A DNA stretch of 33,846 bases from Branchiostoma floridae (GCF_000003815.2 NC_049983.1:18718760-18752605), one strand, 5' to 3'. Shown: positions 19,564-30,840, counted from the first letter of the stretch. The notes: a model not told the origin generated them from the sequence alone. Translations and numbers: made by a program.

Positions 19564-20631
19564 TTAAGCCCCGGTCACAAAGCGCGTACGATTCCTTGCG
19601 ATGGACTATTCCGCATATCGTACGATGAGCGCAGTACATCGCAAGAAAATCGTAAGCATCGCAAGCCATCGCAACGCATCGGATGGTGTTCAAAATTTTT
19701 CCAGCGTCGCACGATTTTTCACTTGTGTCTCTTCTGTATAGCCGTCTGACCGCTTTTGTGCTTCTTTAACCAACAAAATGTGGACATAGCTGTTAAATAC
19801 CTTCCTATAATATCTTTAACTGTAAAAATAAATCAAAAAAGACCATGACAACAAGAGTATTACAAGCAAAAGTTCAAATCAAGCGTGAGTACTGGTATGG
19901 TTATCTCGGCCTGCTTACCGGCTCTACGTGTCAGGCTCTTTCGAAGATCGTATCATGATATGCTATCAACAAAAAGATGCCATCATACAAAAATCAAATG
20001 ATAAGCATTATATCATATATATTTCCGACTCATAGAGCCTGCCTTTATGTTAGAGTTGTCTCCATGGTTATTACGATTATGGTAAACTGACCCAAGACCG
20101 ACGAGAGCTGAGATTTGATCTAATTATAAACTCACGTGCATGAAGCTATCAAACAATTGTCTGCATCACCTGTGCGTGACGCGCTGTTCTCTGGTTGCGA
20201 CTGTGGCAGTTGCGATTGATATATTTCCCCTTTTCGTCAATATCGACAATATCAGGGAAAACTGAAACCATCACAACATGCTAAAAAATCATAAATGTAT
20301 AACCTCATCAGTAGACAAAAATTGCCGTAATGAACTCTGCTATGGGGGCAAATAAAATCTTACGACGATAGCGAAATTTTGAACATGTTCAAAATCCATT
20401 TCAGCTCTTTTTTTCGCCATACAACGCTCCCCGATTTACTATGATTCACTGCGATTGACACAGGCACGCTCTTATGACCTCATCGTACGATCCGCTACGC
20501 GCTTTGTGACCACGGCTTTATATACTTAAACCATTGCTTGCGATTTTCTTCCGACTTACGTCGCACTGCGATTATCCTGCGCATCGGAAGGAATCGCAAG
20601 GAATCGTACGCGCTTTGTGACCGGGGCTTAA
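19564..20631. mobile_element. Non-autonomous DNA transposon with TTAA ends and 35-bp perfect terminal inverted repeats
   Basis: TTAA at 19564-19567 and 20628-20631 flank an element whose first 35 bases (19568-19602, beginning GCCCCGGTCACAAAGCGCG) are the exact reverse complement of its last 35 (20593-20627). TTAA target duplication is a hallmark of piggyBac and also of Kolobok-type transposons. The element is 1060 bp without a transposase frame, so it would need an enzyme in trans. A second, imperfect right-end-like sequence (TACGCGCTTTGTGACC.CGGCTTTA) lies inside at about 20493-20520. Sub-terminal CGTACGAT and ATCGCA motifs recur near both ends. Confidence 0.88.
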
Positions 20632-20690
20632 GGGGCGGTATAACCCCGTCGTGTGTAAACATGTGCGAACATGTTTGATGACGTCGACCG

Positions 20691-20716
20691 ATGATGATGA
20701 TGATCATCATCATCAT
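20691..20716. repeat. 26-bp perfect palindrome of ATG/CAT triplets
   Basis: Four ATG triplets and an A, then the mirror TCATCATCATCAT, form a loop-free perfect palindrome centred at 20703/20704. It could extrude as a cruciform. It lies 60 bp right of the TTAA element. Confidence 0.9.
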
Positions 20717-20719
20717 TGC

Positions 20720-21234
20720 GGGCTACTTGCCCGGACCAAGTCCACCCTCATTTATTTTCCAATAGATTATGTATCAATAAGCAACCTTTTTTGCAGAGTT
20801 TCACTTGTGGTGAATTACGTGAATTGCGCGAGGTGTGTTTGTAAAGCTCACTAACCCATGCAGACCCTACCGCATTTCCTATATATAGAGAGGCTTCTTT
20901 CATCGTGAATATTTTCGGCACAAATGAAGGGCTATGTGTACACCAAGACGGCCAATCATTCACAAAATATCAAACTACACATAACAAAACGAGTTTTCAA
21001 CATGTCCCCTGAAATTGGTTTTGTAACCAAACTTTTGTCAGGTCATTTTAAACACCAATCACACCATCTTCAGACTGAGCTTACTTGATTTAATCAAAGA
21101 ACTCAGTGGGGGATTTAGCACAATACTGAATGACCCCCTGGGTGTTTCTTGATGAACGCGACGACTACTACTAGAGGGTACTTTATCGTATAATGAGAAA
21201 TAGCATGCATGTTTTACTTCCTAGAATTAATATC
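20720..21234. other. Intergenic sequence, nothing recognised
   Basis: No gene, RNA or clear repeat boundary was identified between the palindrome and the first R-family copy. Confidence 0.4.
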
Positions 21235-21781
21235 TATCGGAAAAGCACTCTTTTGTGGAGTTTAGGGCTCCTTTCATTAACCTCCTGCCGCGTTTCTCCC
21301 TCCCCATCGACATACTGTATCCGTTGACGCAGACTTGGCTCCCAGCAGGCTCTCATCAGTGACTCCCAAACGTCCACATAATAAGATATTATGTTTCTAC
21401 TGATGTTTTGTATTGCTTTTGCCGCGTGCAAAGAAATCACAGCAAATCAATTTGCCATTGTAATTGACAGGGCGTCAGAGTTTTAAGATGCTGTGGATAG
21501 AAAAATTGGAAATGATTTGTGCGGTGGTTTTACTTTTGGGGTGACCGCTTCACCGCGAATTCATGGCACCCTGAACATGTGTTTTCCACGTATTGCTACT
21601 TTGATAAATAATTATTTCAAACGGGAACTCCCTGTGTAAATAAATTAATCTACAGTACGATAACATTAAGGTTAAAGCTGCTAGATTAAGACATGGTGAA
21701 GATGGATATCCATGGAGACGCTTTATTCATAGTTTGCCCAGATTGTGCAAAACTGGAAAAATCCATGAGGATTAAACGTTA
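21235..21781 (+). repeat. R-family repeat, copy R1 (diverged)
   Basis: Shares ordered blocks with 24061-24883 and 30280-30840. Examples are GACGCAGA near 21330, CAGCAAATCAATTT, CAGAGTTTTAAGAT, the anchor GCGGTGG at 21521 with GGGTGACCGCTTCAC, CACCCTGAACATG and AATCTACAG. Divergence from the other copies is substantial, so it is an old repeat. No coding capacity was recognised, and the family name is unknown to me. Confidence 0.65.
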
Positions 21782-22989
21782 CATACTAGTATTTTTCCTT
21801 CTCCACACTCTCTAATACCATTAGTTATCCATGGTCTGTAGTTAATTACATTACTTTTATTTCTGTCAATATGATGAGACAAACTCTATCATCAGCCACA
21901 TCAGTCCTCAGAGTCATTCAAGTGTCAACTGGGTTCATGATGGACGTTATCTAATGTTAAACGACTGACAACAGATACTTGGTCGCACAAGTCAACGAGC
22001 CAAGTCAAGGCTATAGCAGCAGAAACACTCACCCGCAGTTGTGGTAGATCTATGGAGGGCTCTTAGTCACTAATGCACTAATGGAGGAATATTGAACGAA
22101 GGAAGTTTTTTTTTATTCTCTTGTTGACAGTGTTGACACGACTGATCATAAAACTAGAGTTCCACGACCACATGCCTTCGCTTTTCGATATTTTTTTCGA
22201 TTTATTTCACCTTAGAACTGGTGTATTAATTGTGTTTGTCATTAATTATGCAAATAAATTCCTCATTGGCATAAATTTGATTAGTTGATCATCTCCTACA
22301 CCCAAATAGCAGACTTACACAGTCTATGTTCAGAATGAAGGCTTTAATCACATTTTCTAATAATTTGTTCAAATTGGGTCTTCATTTGCATAATCAATGG
22401 TCAATTGTTGTGCAAATTATGTCTATATTTGCGTAATATTTATCTTTCAACATTCTTCTCTTTCTCAGTTACAAATATCACATGTTGCAACAGTCCTATT
22501 GTTACAAGAAGTTGTTGTGATATCAGTAAAAATACTAGTTAGAAAACACCCCCTACTCCAATGTGCATAGCCCAGGCAACATCTAAATATTAAGTAACTC
22601 CAGACCTCAAGGAAGAGGCACCGGACTCTCACTTCCTATTTGCCTGACCACCACCGAGCAATGAGCACATGCACCATCGACTTCTCTGTACTTTACTAAC
22701 CTTACCTCAGATTAGACGTTTATAGTAACATCTGAGTGTCTCAGACTGAATTCTTACAAGATGCACCAACGGGTGTAACACCTATAATGGAACAGAGTGG
22801 TTCATAAAATGTCCTCATTAATTAGGCAAATTAGATTCATGATTAACATTAAATTAAATCAAACATCACATAAGCTATCTGCATACCAAAAAATACGATG
22901 ATCCGTTTATCCCTTCTTGAGTTATTTTCCTTCAAAGTCTGACACTTAACCGGCTCCTGCAGTTTAAAAAAAGCTGCTAGGGGCCCAAA

Positions 22990-23230
22990 CCTGCACCACT
23001 TACTCTCTGCCCCAAAAATCATATCCGCAGCATGTCCAGAACTCGAGATATCAAACTCGGAGGTTCCGCTGCAGTACCATAGCAAGCCGCCACGGGGCAC
23101 AAAATCTAATCGTTTCCAGGCCTCATCAAGACCTACCCATATACCGAATGTCAGGACAATCCATCCAAGCGTTCTCGAGTTATGCTGGTCTTCTACATGC
23201 ATACAAACATAAATACGTACATACAAACAC
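22990..23230 (+). mobile_element. RTE-like retroelement 3' end in D1
   Basis: The plus strand has the form many invertebrate RTE-type 3' ends share: a variable stretch, a block like AGGACAATCCATCCAAGCG, then TTCTCGAGTTATGCTGGTC, then a degenerate (CATACAAA)n tail at about 23198-23228. Upstream sequence back to about 22155 (CTAGAGTTCCACGACCAC) may be part of the same non-autonomous element. The assignment rests on this pattern, not on a coding domain. Confidence 0.45.
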
Positions 23231-23489
23231 CACCGAAAGCATACCTTTCTAGCGAAGGCAATAACACTTCTTCACATTTTCGGGTTTCGCATGTTTTGCA
23301 GGTCTCTCTTGTCGGAGGCAATTTTCGTGGGTGACTTGGTGATTGATTGTACGCCAACTCGTCTCTTTTAACGCGCTTGCAAGGACCACTTCTGGGCACT
23401 GAACTAACGCTAAATGCAGCAGCATGTCTTCTCCTTAAGCCAGAAACATTAAGCTTAGGCAATCTTGACTAAGTGACTGAGTATGCGAA

Positions 23490-23715
23490 GCAGAGGTTAC
23501 AAATGTTACTGGGGAAATCCCCCATTTATGCCGTCCTATCCAAGGACGTCCCTAACCTAAGCTCGGTACAGTGATACTCATTTCCATCTGAAAGAAGTGA
23601 GGAAAGTCGTGTAATATGCCTTTCCCAACGGCATATCGGTAGCATGACTGGATTTCAACCCAGGTCCTATGGGTTCAAATGGCCTGCAGCTACGCCACAC
23701 AGTCTTGCCTGTTAT
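23490..23715 (-). mobile_element. tRNA-derived SINE-like unit in D1
   Basis: On the minus strand an A-box-like TGGCGTAGCTGCAGG (23697-23683) is followed by a B-box-like GGTTGAAATCC (23660-23650), at the spacing of pol III internal promoters. The body continues with GGGAAAGGCATATTACACGA and a CCTCACTTC block. An identical arrangement occurs in D2. Confidence 0.55.
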
Positions 23716-24060
23716 TAGAACTAAGCCTACATAACTGGATCGTCTTGTTTTGCCTCCAAGTTGACTCCAATGCCGGTAAAACCTGTGTCACTGTGTAAAA
23801 AAACACAACAGATGATTTAGGATCCATTCTTCAATATTCAGTGTTTGTTCTGCTCACACCAATGCATTTGATGGTTTTCAGACAATCCGAAGTAGACATT
23901 TAGCAAGAGGTCTCAGCTTTACCTTGGTTCGTAACCCTCTAGCTTTTTTTCTGATGTTAGGTCCAATTTAACTGTAAGGATAAAGTTAAGAAGATAACAG
24001 AACAGCCCATCACTTGTTGTGATACAGATAAAAGTCAAGTCAACGATTGTAACAGGCACA

Positions 24061-24883
24061 ATCAATTTACGATTGCATTAGTGGCTTCATTTCTTTGTTT
24101 GCGGTGGTTTCACTTTCGGGGTGACCGCTTCACTGCGACTTCATGACACACTGAACATGTGTTTTCAGTGTATTAATTATGTAATACAGAATAGTTTCAA
24201 CCTTAACATAGCTAAAACCCCATCCACCCCCTAAATCCCTGTGGAAATAAATCAATCTACAGCATGATACTTGTTTCAAATCGGACGACATTGGAAATCA
24301 CTATGTTACATGTACCAGTTACGCTATGCCCATGTGACATTTCCCCATATGGAAAAGTATTAAAGCCCAGTGCAGAGAAGAAAATTACTCTAGAACACTG
24401 CATATGTTTTGTAGTGCTTTTATAATCACGGGGACAGAGACAGCCATGCTAAATGAATGATAAGTAGAATATCATAGAAGTGTGGGTGACCAGGGCACGG
24501 ACGTTCATCAACCGTTCGTTTAAAGCCCGAATCTGGTGCTCAGTTCTTTCTTTGCTTGACTCTTTGTTTATTTTTGTTGAATACTACATTGTAATCCGCC
24601 GAAACATTCGTATGTATGTTCTGCTTTTGTGTGAACATTATTCAACGATCTACATGTTGTGTTTCTCCGAGAAGGAGAAGATGAACTTGGTAATAAATAC
24701 AAAGTTTGTTGGAATGTTGTATTCTTGGTTTGCCCGAGTTGTGTGAGCTGAAAAGAAATCAATGAATACATATTTTTTTTCCTTCTCCACACTTTCTAAT
24801 AAAAAAAATCTTAAGTTCCAAGCTGACCATGGTCTTTAGCTGAGACAATACTACATTCTTCTAACATTCTTCATTAGACGTTC
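24061..24883 (+). repeat. R-family repeat, copy R2
   Basis: Starts at ATCAATTTACGATTGCATTAG, exactly where D1 ends, and closely follows copy R3 (30424-30830). Shared blocks are the anchor GCGGTGG at 24101, CACTGAACATGTGTTTTCAG, TACAGAATAGTTTCAACC, GGACGACATTGGAAATCAC and AAAATTACTCTAGAACACTG. Past 24480 it diverges. Near 24770-24840 it contains an old relative of the first 70 bases of D. Confidence 0.7.
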
Positions 24884-27152
24884 CATACTAGTATTTTTCC
24901 TTCTCCACACTCTCTAATACCATTAGTTATCCATGGTCAGTAGTTAATTACATTACTTTTATTTCTGTCCATATGATGAGACAAACTCTATCATCAGCCA
25001 CATCAGTCCTCAGATTCATTCAAGTGTCAACTGGGTTCATGATGGACGTTATCTAATGTTAAACGACTGACAACAGATACTTGGTCGCACAAGTCAACGA
25101 GCCAAGTCAAGGCTATAGCAGCAGAAACACTCACCCGCAGTTGTGGTAGATCTATGGAGGGCTCTTAGTCACTAATGCACTAATGGAGGAATATTGAACG
25201 AAGGAAGTTTTTTTATTCTCTTGTTGACAGTGTTGACACGACTGATCATAAAACTAGAGTTCCACGACCACATGCCTTCGCTTTTCGATCTTTTTTCGAT
25301 TTATTTCACCTTACAACTGGTGTATTGTGTTTGTCATTAATTATGCAAATAAAGTCCTCATTGGCATAAATTTGATTAGTTGATCATCTCCTACACCCAA
25401 ATGGTAGACTTACACAGTCTATGTTCAGAATGAAGGCTTTAATCACCTTTTCTAATAATTTGTTCAAATTGGGTCTTCATTTGCATAATCAATGGTCAAT
25501 TGTTGTGCAAATTATGTCTATATTTGCATAATATTTATCTTTCAACATTCTTCTCTTTCTCAGTTACAAATATCACATGTTGCAACAGTCCTATTGTTAC
25601 AAGAAGTTGTTGTGATATCACTAAAAAATACTAGTTACAAAACACCCCTAGGCCCTACTCCAATGTGCATAGCCCAGGCAACATCTAAATATTAAGTAAC
25701 TCCAGACCTCAAGGAAGAGGCACCGGACTCTCACTTCCTATTTGCCTGACCACCACCGAGCAATGAGCATATGCACCATCGACTTCTCTGTACTTTACTA
25801 ACCTTACCTCAGATTAGACGTTTATAGTAACATCTGAGTGTCTCAGACTGAATTCTTACAAGATGCACCAACGGGTGTAACACCTATAATGGAACAGAGT
25901 GGTTCATAAAATGTCCTCATTAATTAGGCAAATTAGATTCATGATTAACATTGAATTAAATCAAACATCACATAAGCTATCTGCATACCAAAAAATATGA
26001 TGATCCGTTTATCCCTTCTTGCGTTATTTAAGTCTGACACTTAACCGGCTCCTGCAGTTTAAAAAAAGCTGCTAGGGGCCCAAACCTGCACCACTTACTC
26101 TCTGCCCCAAAAATCATATCCGCAGCATGTCCAGAACTCGAGATATCAAACTCGGAGGTTCCGCTGCAGTACCATAGCAAGCCGCCACGGGGCACAAAAT
26201 CTAATCGTTTCCAGGCCTCATCAAGACCTACCCATATACCGAATGTCAGGACAATCCATCCAAGCGTTCTCGAGTTATGCTGGTCTTCTACATGCATACA
26301 AACATAAATACGTACATACAAACACCACCGAAAGCATACCTTTCTAGCGAAGGCAATAACACTTCTTCACATTTTCGGGTTTCGCATGTTTTGCAGGTCT
26401 CTCTTGTCGGAGGCAATTTTCGTGGGTGACTTTGTGATTGATTGTACGCCAACTCGTCTTTTTTAACGCGCTTGCAAGGACCACTTCTCGGCACTGAACT
26501 AACGCTAAATGCAGCAGCATGTCTTCTCCTTAAGCCAGAAACATTAAGCTTAGGCAATCTTGACTAAGTGACTGAGTATGCGAAGCAGAGGTTACAAAGG
26601 TTGCTGGGGAAATCCCCCATTTATGCCGTCCTATCCAAGGACGTCCCTAACCTAAGCTCGGTACTGCGATACTCATTTCCATCTGAGAGAAGTGAGGAAA
26701 GTCGTGTAATATGCCTTTCCCAATGGCATATCGGTAGCATGACTGGATTTCAACCCAGGTCCTATGGGTTCACATGGCCTGCAGCTACGCCACACAGTCT
26801 TGCCTGTTGTTAGAACTAAGCCTACATAACTGGATCGTCTTGTTTTGCCTCCAAGTTGACTCCAATGCCGGTAAAACCTGTGTCACTGTGTAAAAAAAAA
26901 CACAACAGATGATTTAGGATTCATTCTTCAATGTTCAGCGTTTGTTCTGCTCACACCAATGCATTTGATGTTTTTCAGACAATCCGAAGTAGACATTTAG
27001 CAAGAGGTCTCAGCTTTACCTTGGTTCGTAACCCTCTTTTTTTCTGATGTTAGGTCCAATTTAACTGTAAGGATAAAGTAAGAAGATAACAGAACAGCCC
27101 ATCACTTGTTGTGATACAGATAAAAGTCAAGTCAACGATTGTAACAGGCACA
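24884..27152 (+). repeat. 2.3-kb segmental duplication, copy D2
   Basis: Collinear with D1 at an offset of 3102 bp on the left and 3092 bp on the right. Differences include a small deletion near 26030 (TTATTTTCCTTCAAAG against TTATTTAAG) and single-base changes. D2 repeats the RTE-like tail (about 26060-26325) and the SINE-like unit (about 26585-26812, B box 26755-26745). The shared 89-codon minus frame differs from the D1 version by two amino-acid changes (R to K, P to Q). Its right edge abuts a LINE 3' end. Confidence 0.85.
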
Positions 27153-27497
27153 GTGTATGGTAAATAACGTATAACTAACAACAACAAACTATCTACATCA
27201 GTATATTAATCTAACATAATACAAAATATGGCGGCATAGTGTATTTCACATTGCAGCACTACTTCTCTTTTGCATAGTATTATATATATTGGCCTAGGTG
27301 GACAGACATGGAGTCGGGAGGGACATGATAGAAGTACATTGAATATTTCTCTACTTGTTTTAGGTAATGTTGTTCCGTTGTTACACATGGTCAATAACCT
27401 TTTCCTTTCTTCATTATAATAAGGGCATATCACCAGGAAATGATATTCATCTTCAATACTGTCTTTGAAGATGGGACACATTCTCTTATCAGCTGGT
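27153..27497 (-). mobile_element. LINE C-terminal fragment (a)
   Basis: Minus-strand frame PADKRMCPIFKDSIEDEYHF then LVICPYYNEERKRLL is the C-terminal zinc-binding region of many non-LTR retrotransposons (Cys-x2-Cys-x8-His-x4-Cys). The second Cys is Phe here, so the motif is broken. It continues to FNVLLSCPS and a stop. Its 3' UTR (CATACACTG on the minus strand) ends exactly at the right edge of D2. The element is heavily 5'-truncated. Confidence 0.8.
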
Positions 27498-28120
27498 AGA
27501 AGAAGAAGAACTTTATTGCATGACACCTATACAGGATACAGTGTATGGCAACTTGTATATACAATACATACATACAGAACAGTTTAACTACATGAGTTAC
27601 TAGTATCTAAAAATCTAGGAAACTAATCTATTTTACACATGGTATATAGTATTGACAATCAGGCTAGCATTATGTGCTGGTTCAGGACAGTATAATATTG
27701 TCTCGTGTTTTAAATGAGTTATAAAATATAAATTGACCGACATAGGCAGATATAGCAGCAGGACATGATAGTAACATATTGAACATTTCTGTCTTGTTAG
27801 GTGGTAACATTGTATCAGATTTGTATATAATAGACTGTAACAATTCTTGTCTCTCTCTATCATAAGTTGGGCAATCCATTATAAAGTGGGATTCATTTTC
27901 AATATCATCATGGCATGTTGGACAAAATCTCTCTCTGGCTGGTGTGTTGTGGTGTCTACCCTTTTCGATTTGTAGGGAGTGGGCACTAATTCTAAGTTTC
28001 GTAATGATATTTCTAAAAGATTTGATTTGAACAGTTAAAAGGTAATTTTCAAGACAGAAATCATTTTTGATTCTGCAATAAGTACTAAGTTTGCTTAGAC
28101 TTCTTATATGCAGAGGAGAC
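27498..28120 (-). mobile_element. LINE C-terminal fragment (b)
   Basis: Minus-strand frame LENYLLTVQIKSFRNIITKL, then RISAHSLQIEKGRH and CPTCHDDIENESHFIMDCPT. The zinc-binding motif Cys-x2-Cys-x8-His-x4-Cys is intact. It ends FNMLLSCPAA and shares both coding end and 3' UTR (CAGTGTATGG at 27540 on the plus strand) with fragment (a), so they are one family. Its 3' end is AATAAAGTTCTTCTTCTTC, an A-rich signal with a TTC tail. Only about 130 codons of the C-terminus remain; the frame upstream of about 28120 is not LINE-like. Confidence 0.85.
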
Positions 28121-28378
28121 ACGCAGCATCCCAGCAGGAGGCCCGCCCGTGTTTCTCCAACAATGTGCCATGTGCCGTTGCCGCAGTGAGTGCGGGTTTC
28201 AGACCTCCCACTCGTGTGAAAACATGACAGCTGATGTGCCAAGTAATCATCGGAGTCAATTTGGTACTGTATAAGCTAGTAATTTACATGTACCAGTATT
28301 CCACTAGGGGCACCTGTATGGCAGGATATGTCACTTATATGTCTACTGCAAACTAGCCATTGTGGAACGAAGCAGGCT

Positions 28379-28580
28379 GTATAAAGTGTTGAGGAATGGG
28401 CTTCAGGGACCTGTTGTGTTCCATATTGTCACACAGAATGTAATGCAGTATAGATGTTTTACCTCTATGCAAAATGTGCAGGCAACAAAGGTTATACATA
28501 TATAATTAACCAATGTTTATTTCTGTTTTACATCGTCCACGTAGAGCCAATACCAAATCAGCGCGAGAGTTCCCAAATAA
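28379..28580 (+). repeat. Dispersed repeat shared with 30850-31015
   Basis: Blocks TAAAGTGTT.AGGAA.GGGCTTCAG, ACCTGTTGTGTTCC, CACAGAAT and CATCGTCCAC.TAGAG recur in the same order at 30850-31015. In the second location the block directly follows R3, so it is probably the continuation of the R family. Confidence 0.6.
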
Positions 28581-28697
28581 AGAGCATTTAAATCAAAATA
28601 GTTTTAGTTTATATAAAGTTCAGGACAAATAGATTTCAATAAATAAATAAATCTAAAGTCATAAGATGTGAAAGGACAGAAAAAATCTATTGTTGGC

Positions 28698-29160
28698 AGG
28701 GGTAGGTACCAGTACAGAAAATTCAGGTATAGGTTCCGTTCAGGTCCAGACGATCATTTCCAGGTGCGGACCTGAACCTGGACCTGATTGTCTGTGGAAA
28801 CTTGAGAATTGGCACTACTAAAAACAATGGTAATTGGTCAATTTTGCTACAAAGTAATATGTTTGTTGGATTATCCGACTCCCACTGGCATTTTAAAATC
28901 CATCTCCATGTAATCAAGGCTGTCAGTCTCTGTGCCTTTGACTGTAGAAACTTGGTACAAATGACTATAATAAACTCTACTCGACTTCGCTCTTGTTATC
29001 TTCTTGGCCCCCGGCAAGACCCCAAACGCCTGCCGACATGTCCAATTTCAATTGGAAAAACCCGATCTACTGATCGAACAGGTATGCTTTTATCGGATCG
29101 GTCCAAGAAGAAAAAAAAAACAAGCTTTTTCACCCGTACAATGTACTGGTCCCTACACCA
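28698..29160 (-). mobile_element. Old inverted copy of the hAT-like MITE at 32373-32805
   Basis: Left part (GGTAGGTACCAGTACAGAAAATTCAGG and repeated CAGGTCC/GGACCTGAACC) matches the right end of the 32373-32805 element reversed. Internal CTCTACTCGACTTCGCTCTTG matches the reverse complement of 32548-32575. The right part (GGATCGGTCC..AAGAA...GTACTGGTCCCTA) matches its left end. The ends are eroded and no target duplication is visible. The 139-codon plus frame over this region is therefore spurious. Confidence 0.75.
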
Positions 29161-29410
29161 AACTGTTGGCATACCATACTACGTGTTTTTAGTTCTATGT
29201 TCAACCTTCCTGACCACTTAGATTTCATACTAAAGGTAACATTTTTTGGCCAAACTTTTTTTATTCGCTCGCTAGCATCAGTTTTGGAGTTCCTAGAGGA
29301 TGTCCGTATAATGAAATCAACATGGCCTAAGATGATAAATCTGTCAACGTGTATGAAGATATCGGATCAGCCATGCCTTTCTCCACACAGTCCACGGTCA
29401 CCATAGCTCC

Positions 29411-29850
29411 TCTTCAATGGAGGGCTACAATGTAGTATTCATTAACAAAAACAAACAAAGAACTAAAATATGACTTTCTTATGCATGGGAGTAAAACACT
29501 TTCCAATTAGAAAATGCGCGGCTGTCTACAGCTTTAGATATACGCCAGACCCATTGTTTGTGAGCTCATGTTGGTAATTTGTGTTGTTAAAGCTATCATT
29601 TTAATCTTACAAAAATACATTTTCATCAACTTGATGTCATGAAGTTCAGATTTTGGGGTGAATTTTTCTCTGCCTCAACAAGCGAATTTCTGTCTTGGGA
29701 CGGAGGGACTGGTCGGGAGATTAATTAACAAAGTCAGTCAAAATGACCGTCGCATAATATAAGGTGAGTGATGATATAGTTTGTACCTTGAGTTGGCGAC
29801 ACACACTAGAGATTGTATCTGTTGCGTTGTAGACTGGGCAGGTATATTCA
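29411..29850 (+). repeat. Dispersed repeat shared with 31040-31200
   Basis: TTCAATGG.GG, AACAAAGAACTAA, ATATGACTT and, further right, TTGAGTTGGCGACA.ACA, TTGTATCT and GACTGGGCAGGTA occur here and at 31040-31200 in the same order. The copy here has about 280 extra bases in the middle. Confidence 0.6.
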
Positions 29851-29937
29851 GATCATCATGGTAGATCAACTTGGTTTTTGGTATGTAACGTCAAAAATCT
29901 TAAGAGATGATCGGCGTAACTAAATGCTTATTATACA

Positions 29938-30050
29938 GATCAGGACCTTACTTGCCGTCTGAAAGCTTCTCACCACAGTTTGTATTTGTGCTGCGTGCAG
30001 TTTAACTCTCTATGTTCAATGCAATGGTTTTACGTTTCGGAGTACAATGG
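29938..30050 (+). repeat. Dispersed repeat, partner of 18746-18850
   Basis: Shares CAGGACCT.ACTT, TCTGAAAGC.TCTC, CTATGTTCAATG and AATGGTTTTA with the segment just upstream of PSMD6. It sits between two other blocks of the R family. Confidence 0.6.
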
Positions 30051-30279
30051 GAATTGACATTTATTAACATCCTTGATGAGAAGTTGTCTCTATGGAGGAG
30101 TGATATATAATGTTATATTAACAGGATTGTACAAAATGTTAGGGAGGGCCAACAGACATAAAAGTAAACCTCCTTGGATCATTTCTGATTGAAGGTTCTG
30201 AGGACACGATGGCGTGTTACTTTGTTATAAACAATCTTTAGATCGAAGTTGTTGACAGGAAATCTCAAACCTCGTGCGG

Positions 30280-30840
30280 CGTTTTTATTCCCCTTCTCCA
30301 CCCACATGCTCTATCCACTGACGCAGATTTGACACCCAGCTGAGTCTCACAAGTTCCCCACAATAAGATGACTGCTTGTATAGTGAATTGCTTTTGCTAT
30401 ATGCGGAAATAAACCAGAGCAAATCAATTTACGATTGCATTAGTTGGCTTCAGAGTTTTAAGATACTGACTGTTGAAAATGTTTGCGGTGGATTCACTTT
30501 CAGGGTGACCGCTTCACTGCGAATTCATGACACCCTGAACATGCGTTTTCAGTGTATCAATTATGTAATACAGAATAGTTTCAACCTTAACACATCTAAA
30601 ACCCCATTAACCCTCTTAATACAAAATTAAATCCCTGTGGAAATAAATCAATCTACAGCATGATATTTTCTTTAAAAATCGGACGACATTGGAAATCACT
30701 TTGTTACATGTACCAGTTACGCTATGGCCATGTGACATTTCCCCATATGGAAAAGTATTAAAGCCCAGTGCAGAGAAGAAAATTACTCTAGAACACTGCA
30801 TATGTTTTGTAGTGCTTTTATAATCTGAAATAATATAAAT
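30280..30840 (+). repeat. R-family repeat, copy R3
   Basis: Contains the GACGCAGATTTG block, AATCAATTTACGATTGCATTAG, CAGAGTTTTAAGATACTG, the anchor GCGGTGG at 30485, and the GGACGACATTGGAAATCAC and AAAATTACTCTAGAACACTG blocks. It is closest to R2 and is followed directly by the block shared with 28379-28580. Confidence 0.7.

Larger units (their letters stand above)
21782..24060 (+). repeat. 2.3-kb segmental duplication, copy D1
   Basis: From CATACTAGTATTTTTCC (21782) to AACAGGCACA (24060) this segment recurs at 24884-27152 with only scattered substitutions and a few small indels; by eye the copies are about 98% alike. It contains an RTE-like 3' tail and a SINE-like unit, annotated separately, and two minus-strand open frames (23462-23193 and 23226-22849) of unknown meaning. 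High identity implies a recent event, gene conversion, or two haplotypes assembled in tandem. Confidence 0.85.

Noticed and set aside
23505-23525. NF-kB-like GGGGAAATCCCC palindrome
   Set aside because: It lies within a SINE-like repeat present in both D copies, so it is better explained as repeat sequence than as a regulatory site.
28802-29221. 139-codon open frame on the plus strand
   Set aside because: Lies across an old inverted hAT-like MITE and its interior, so it is not a gene.
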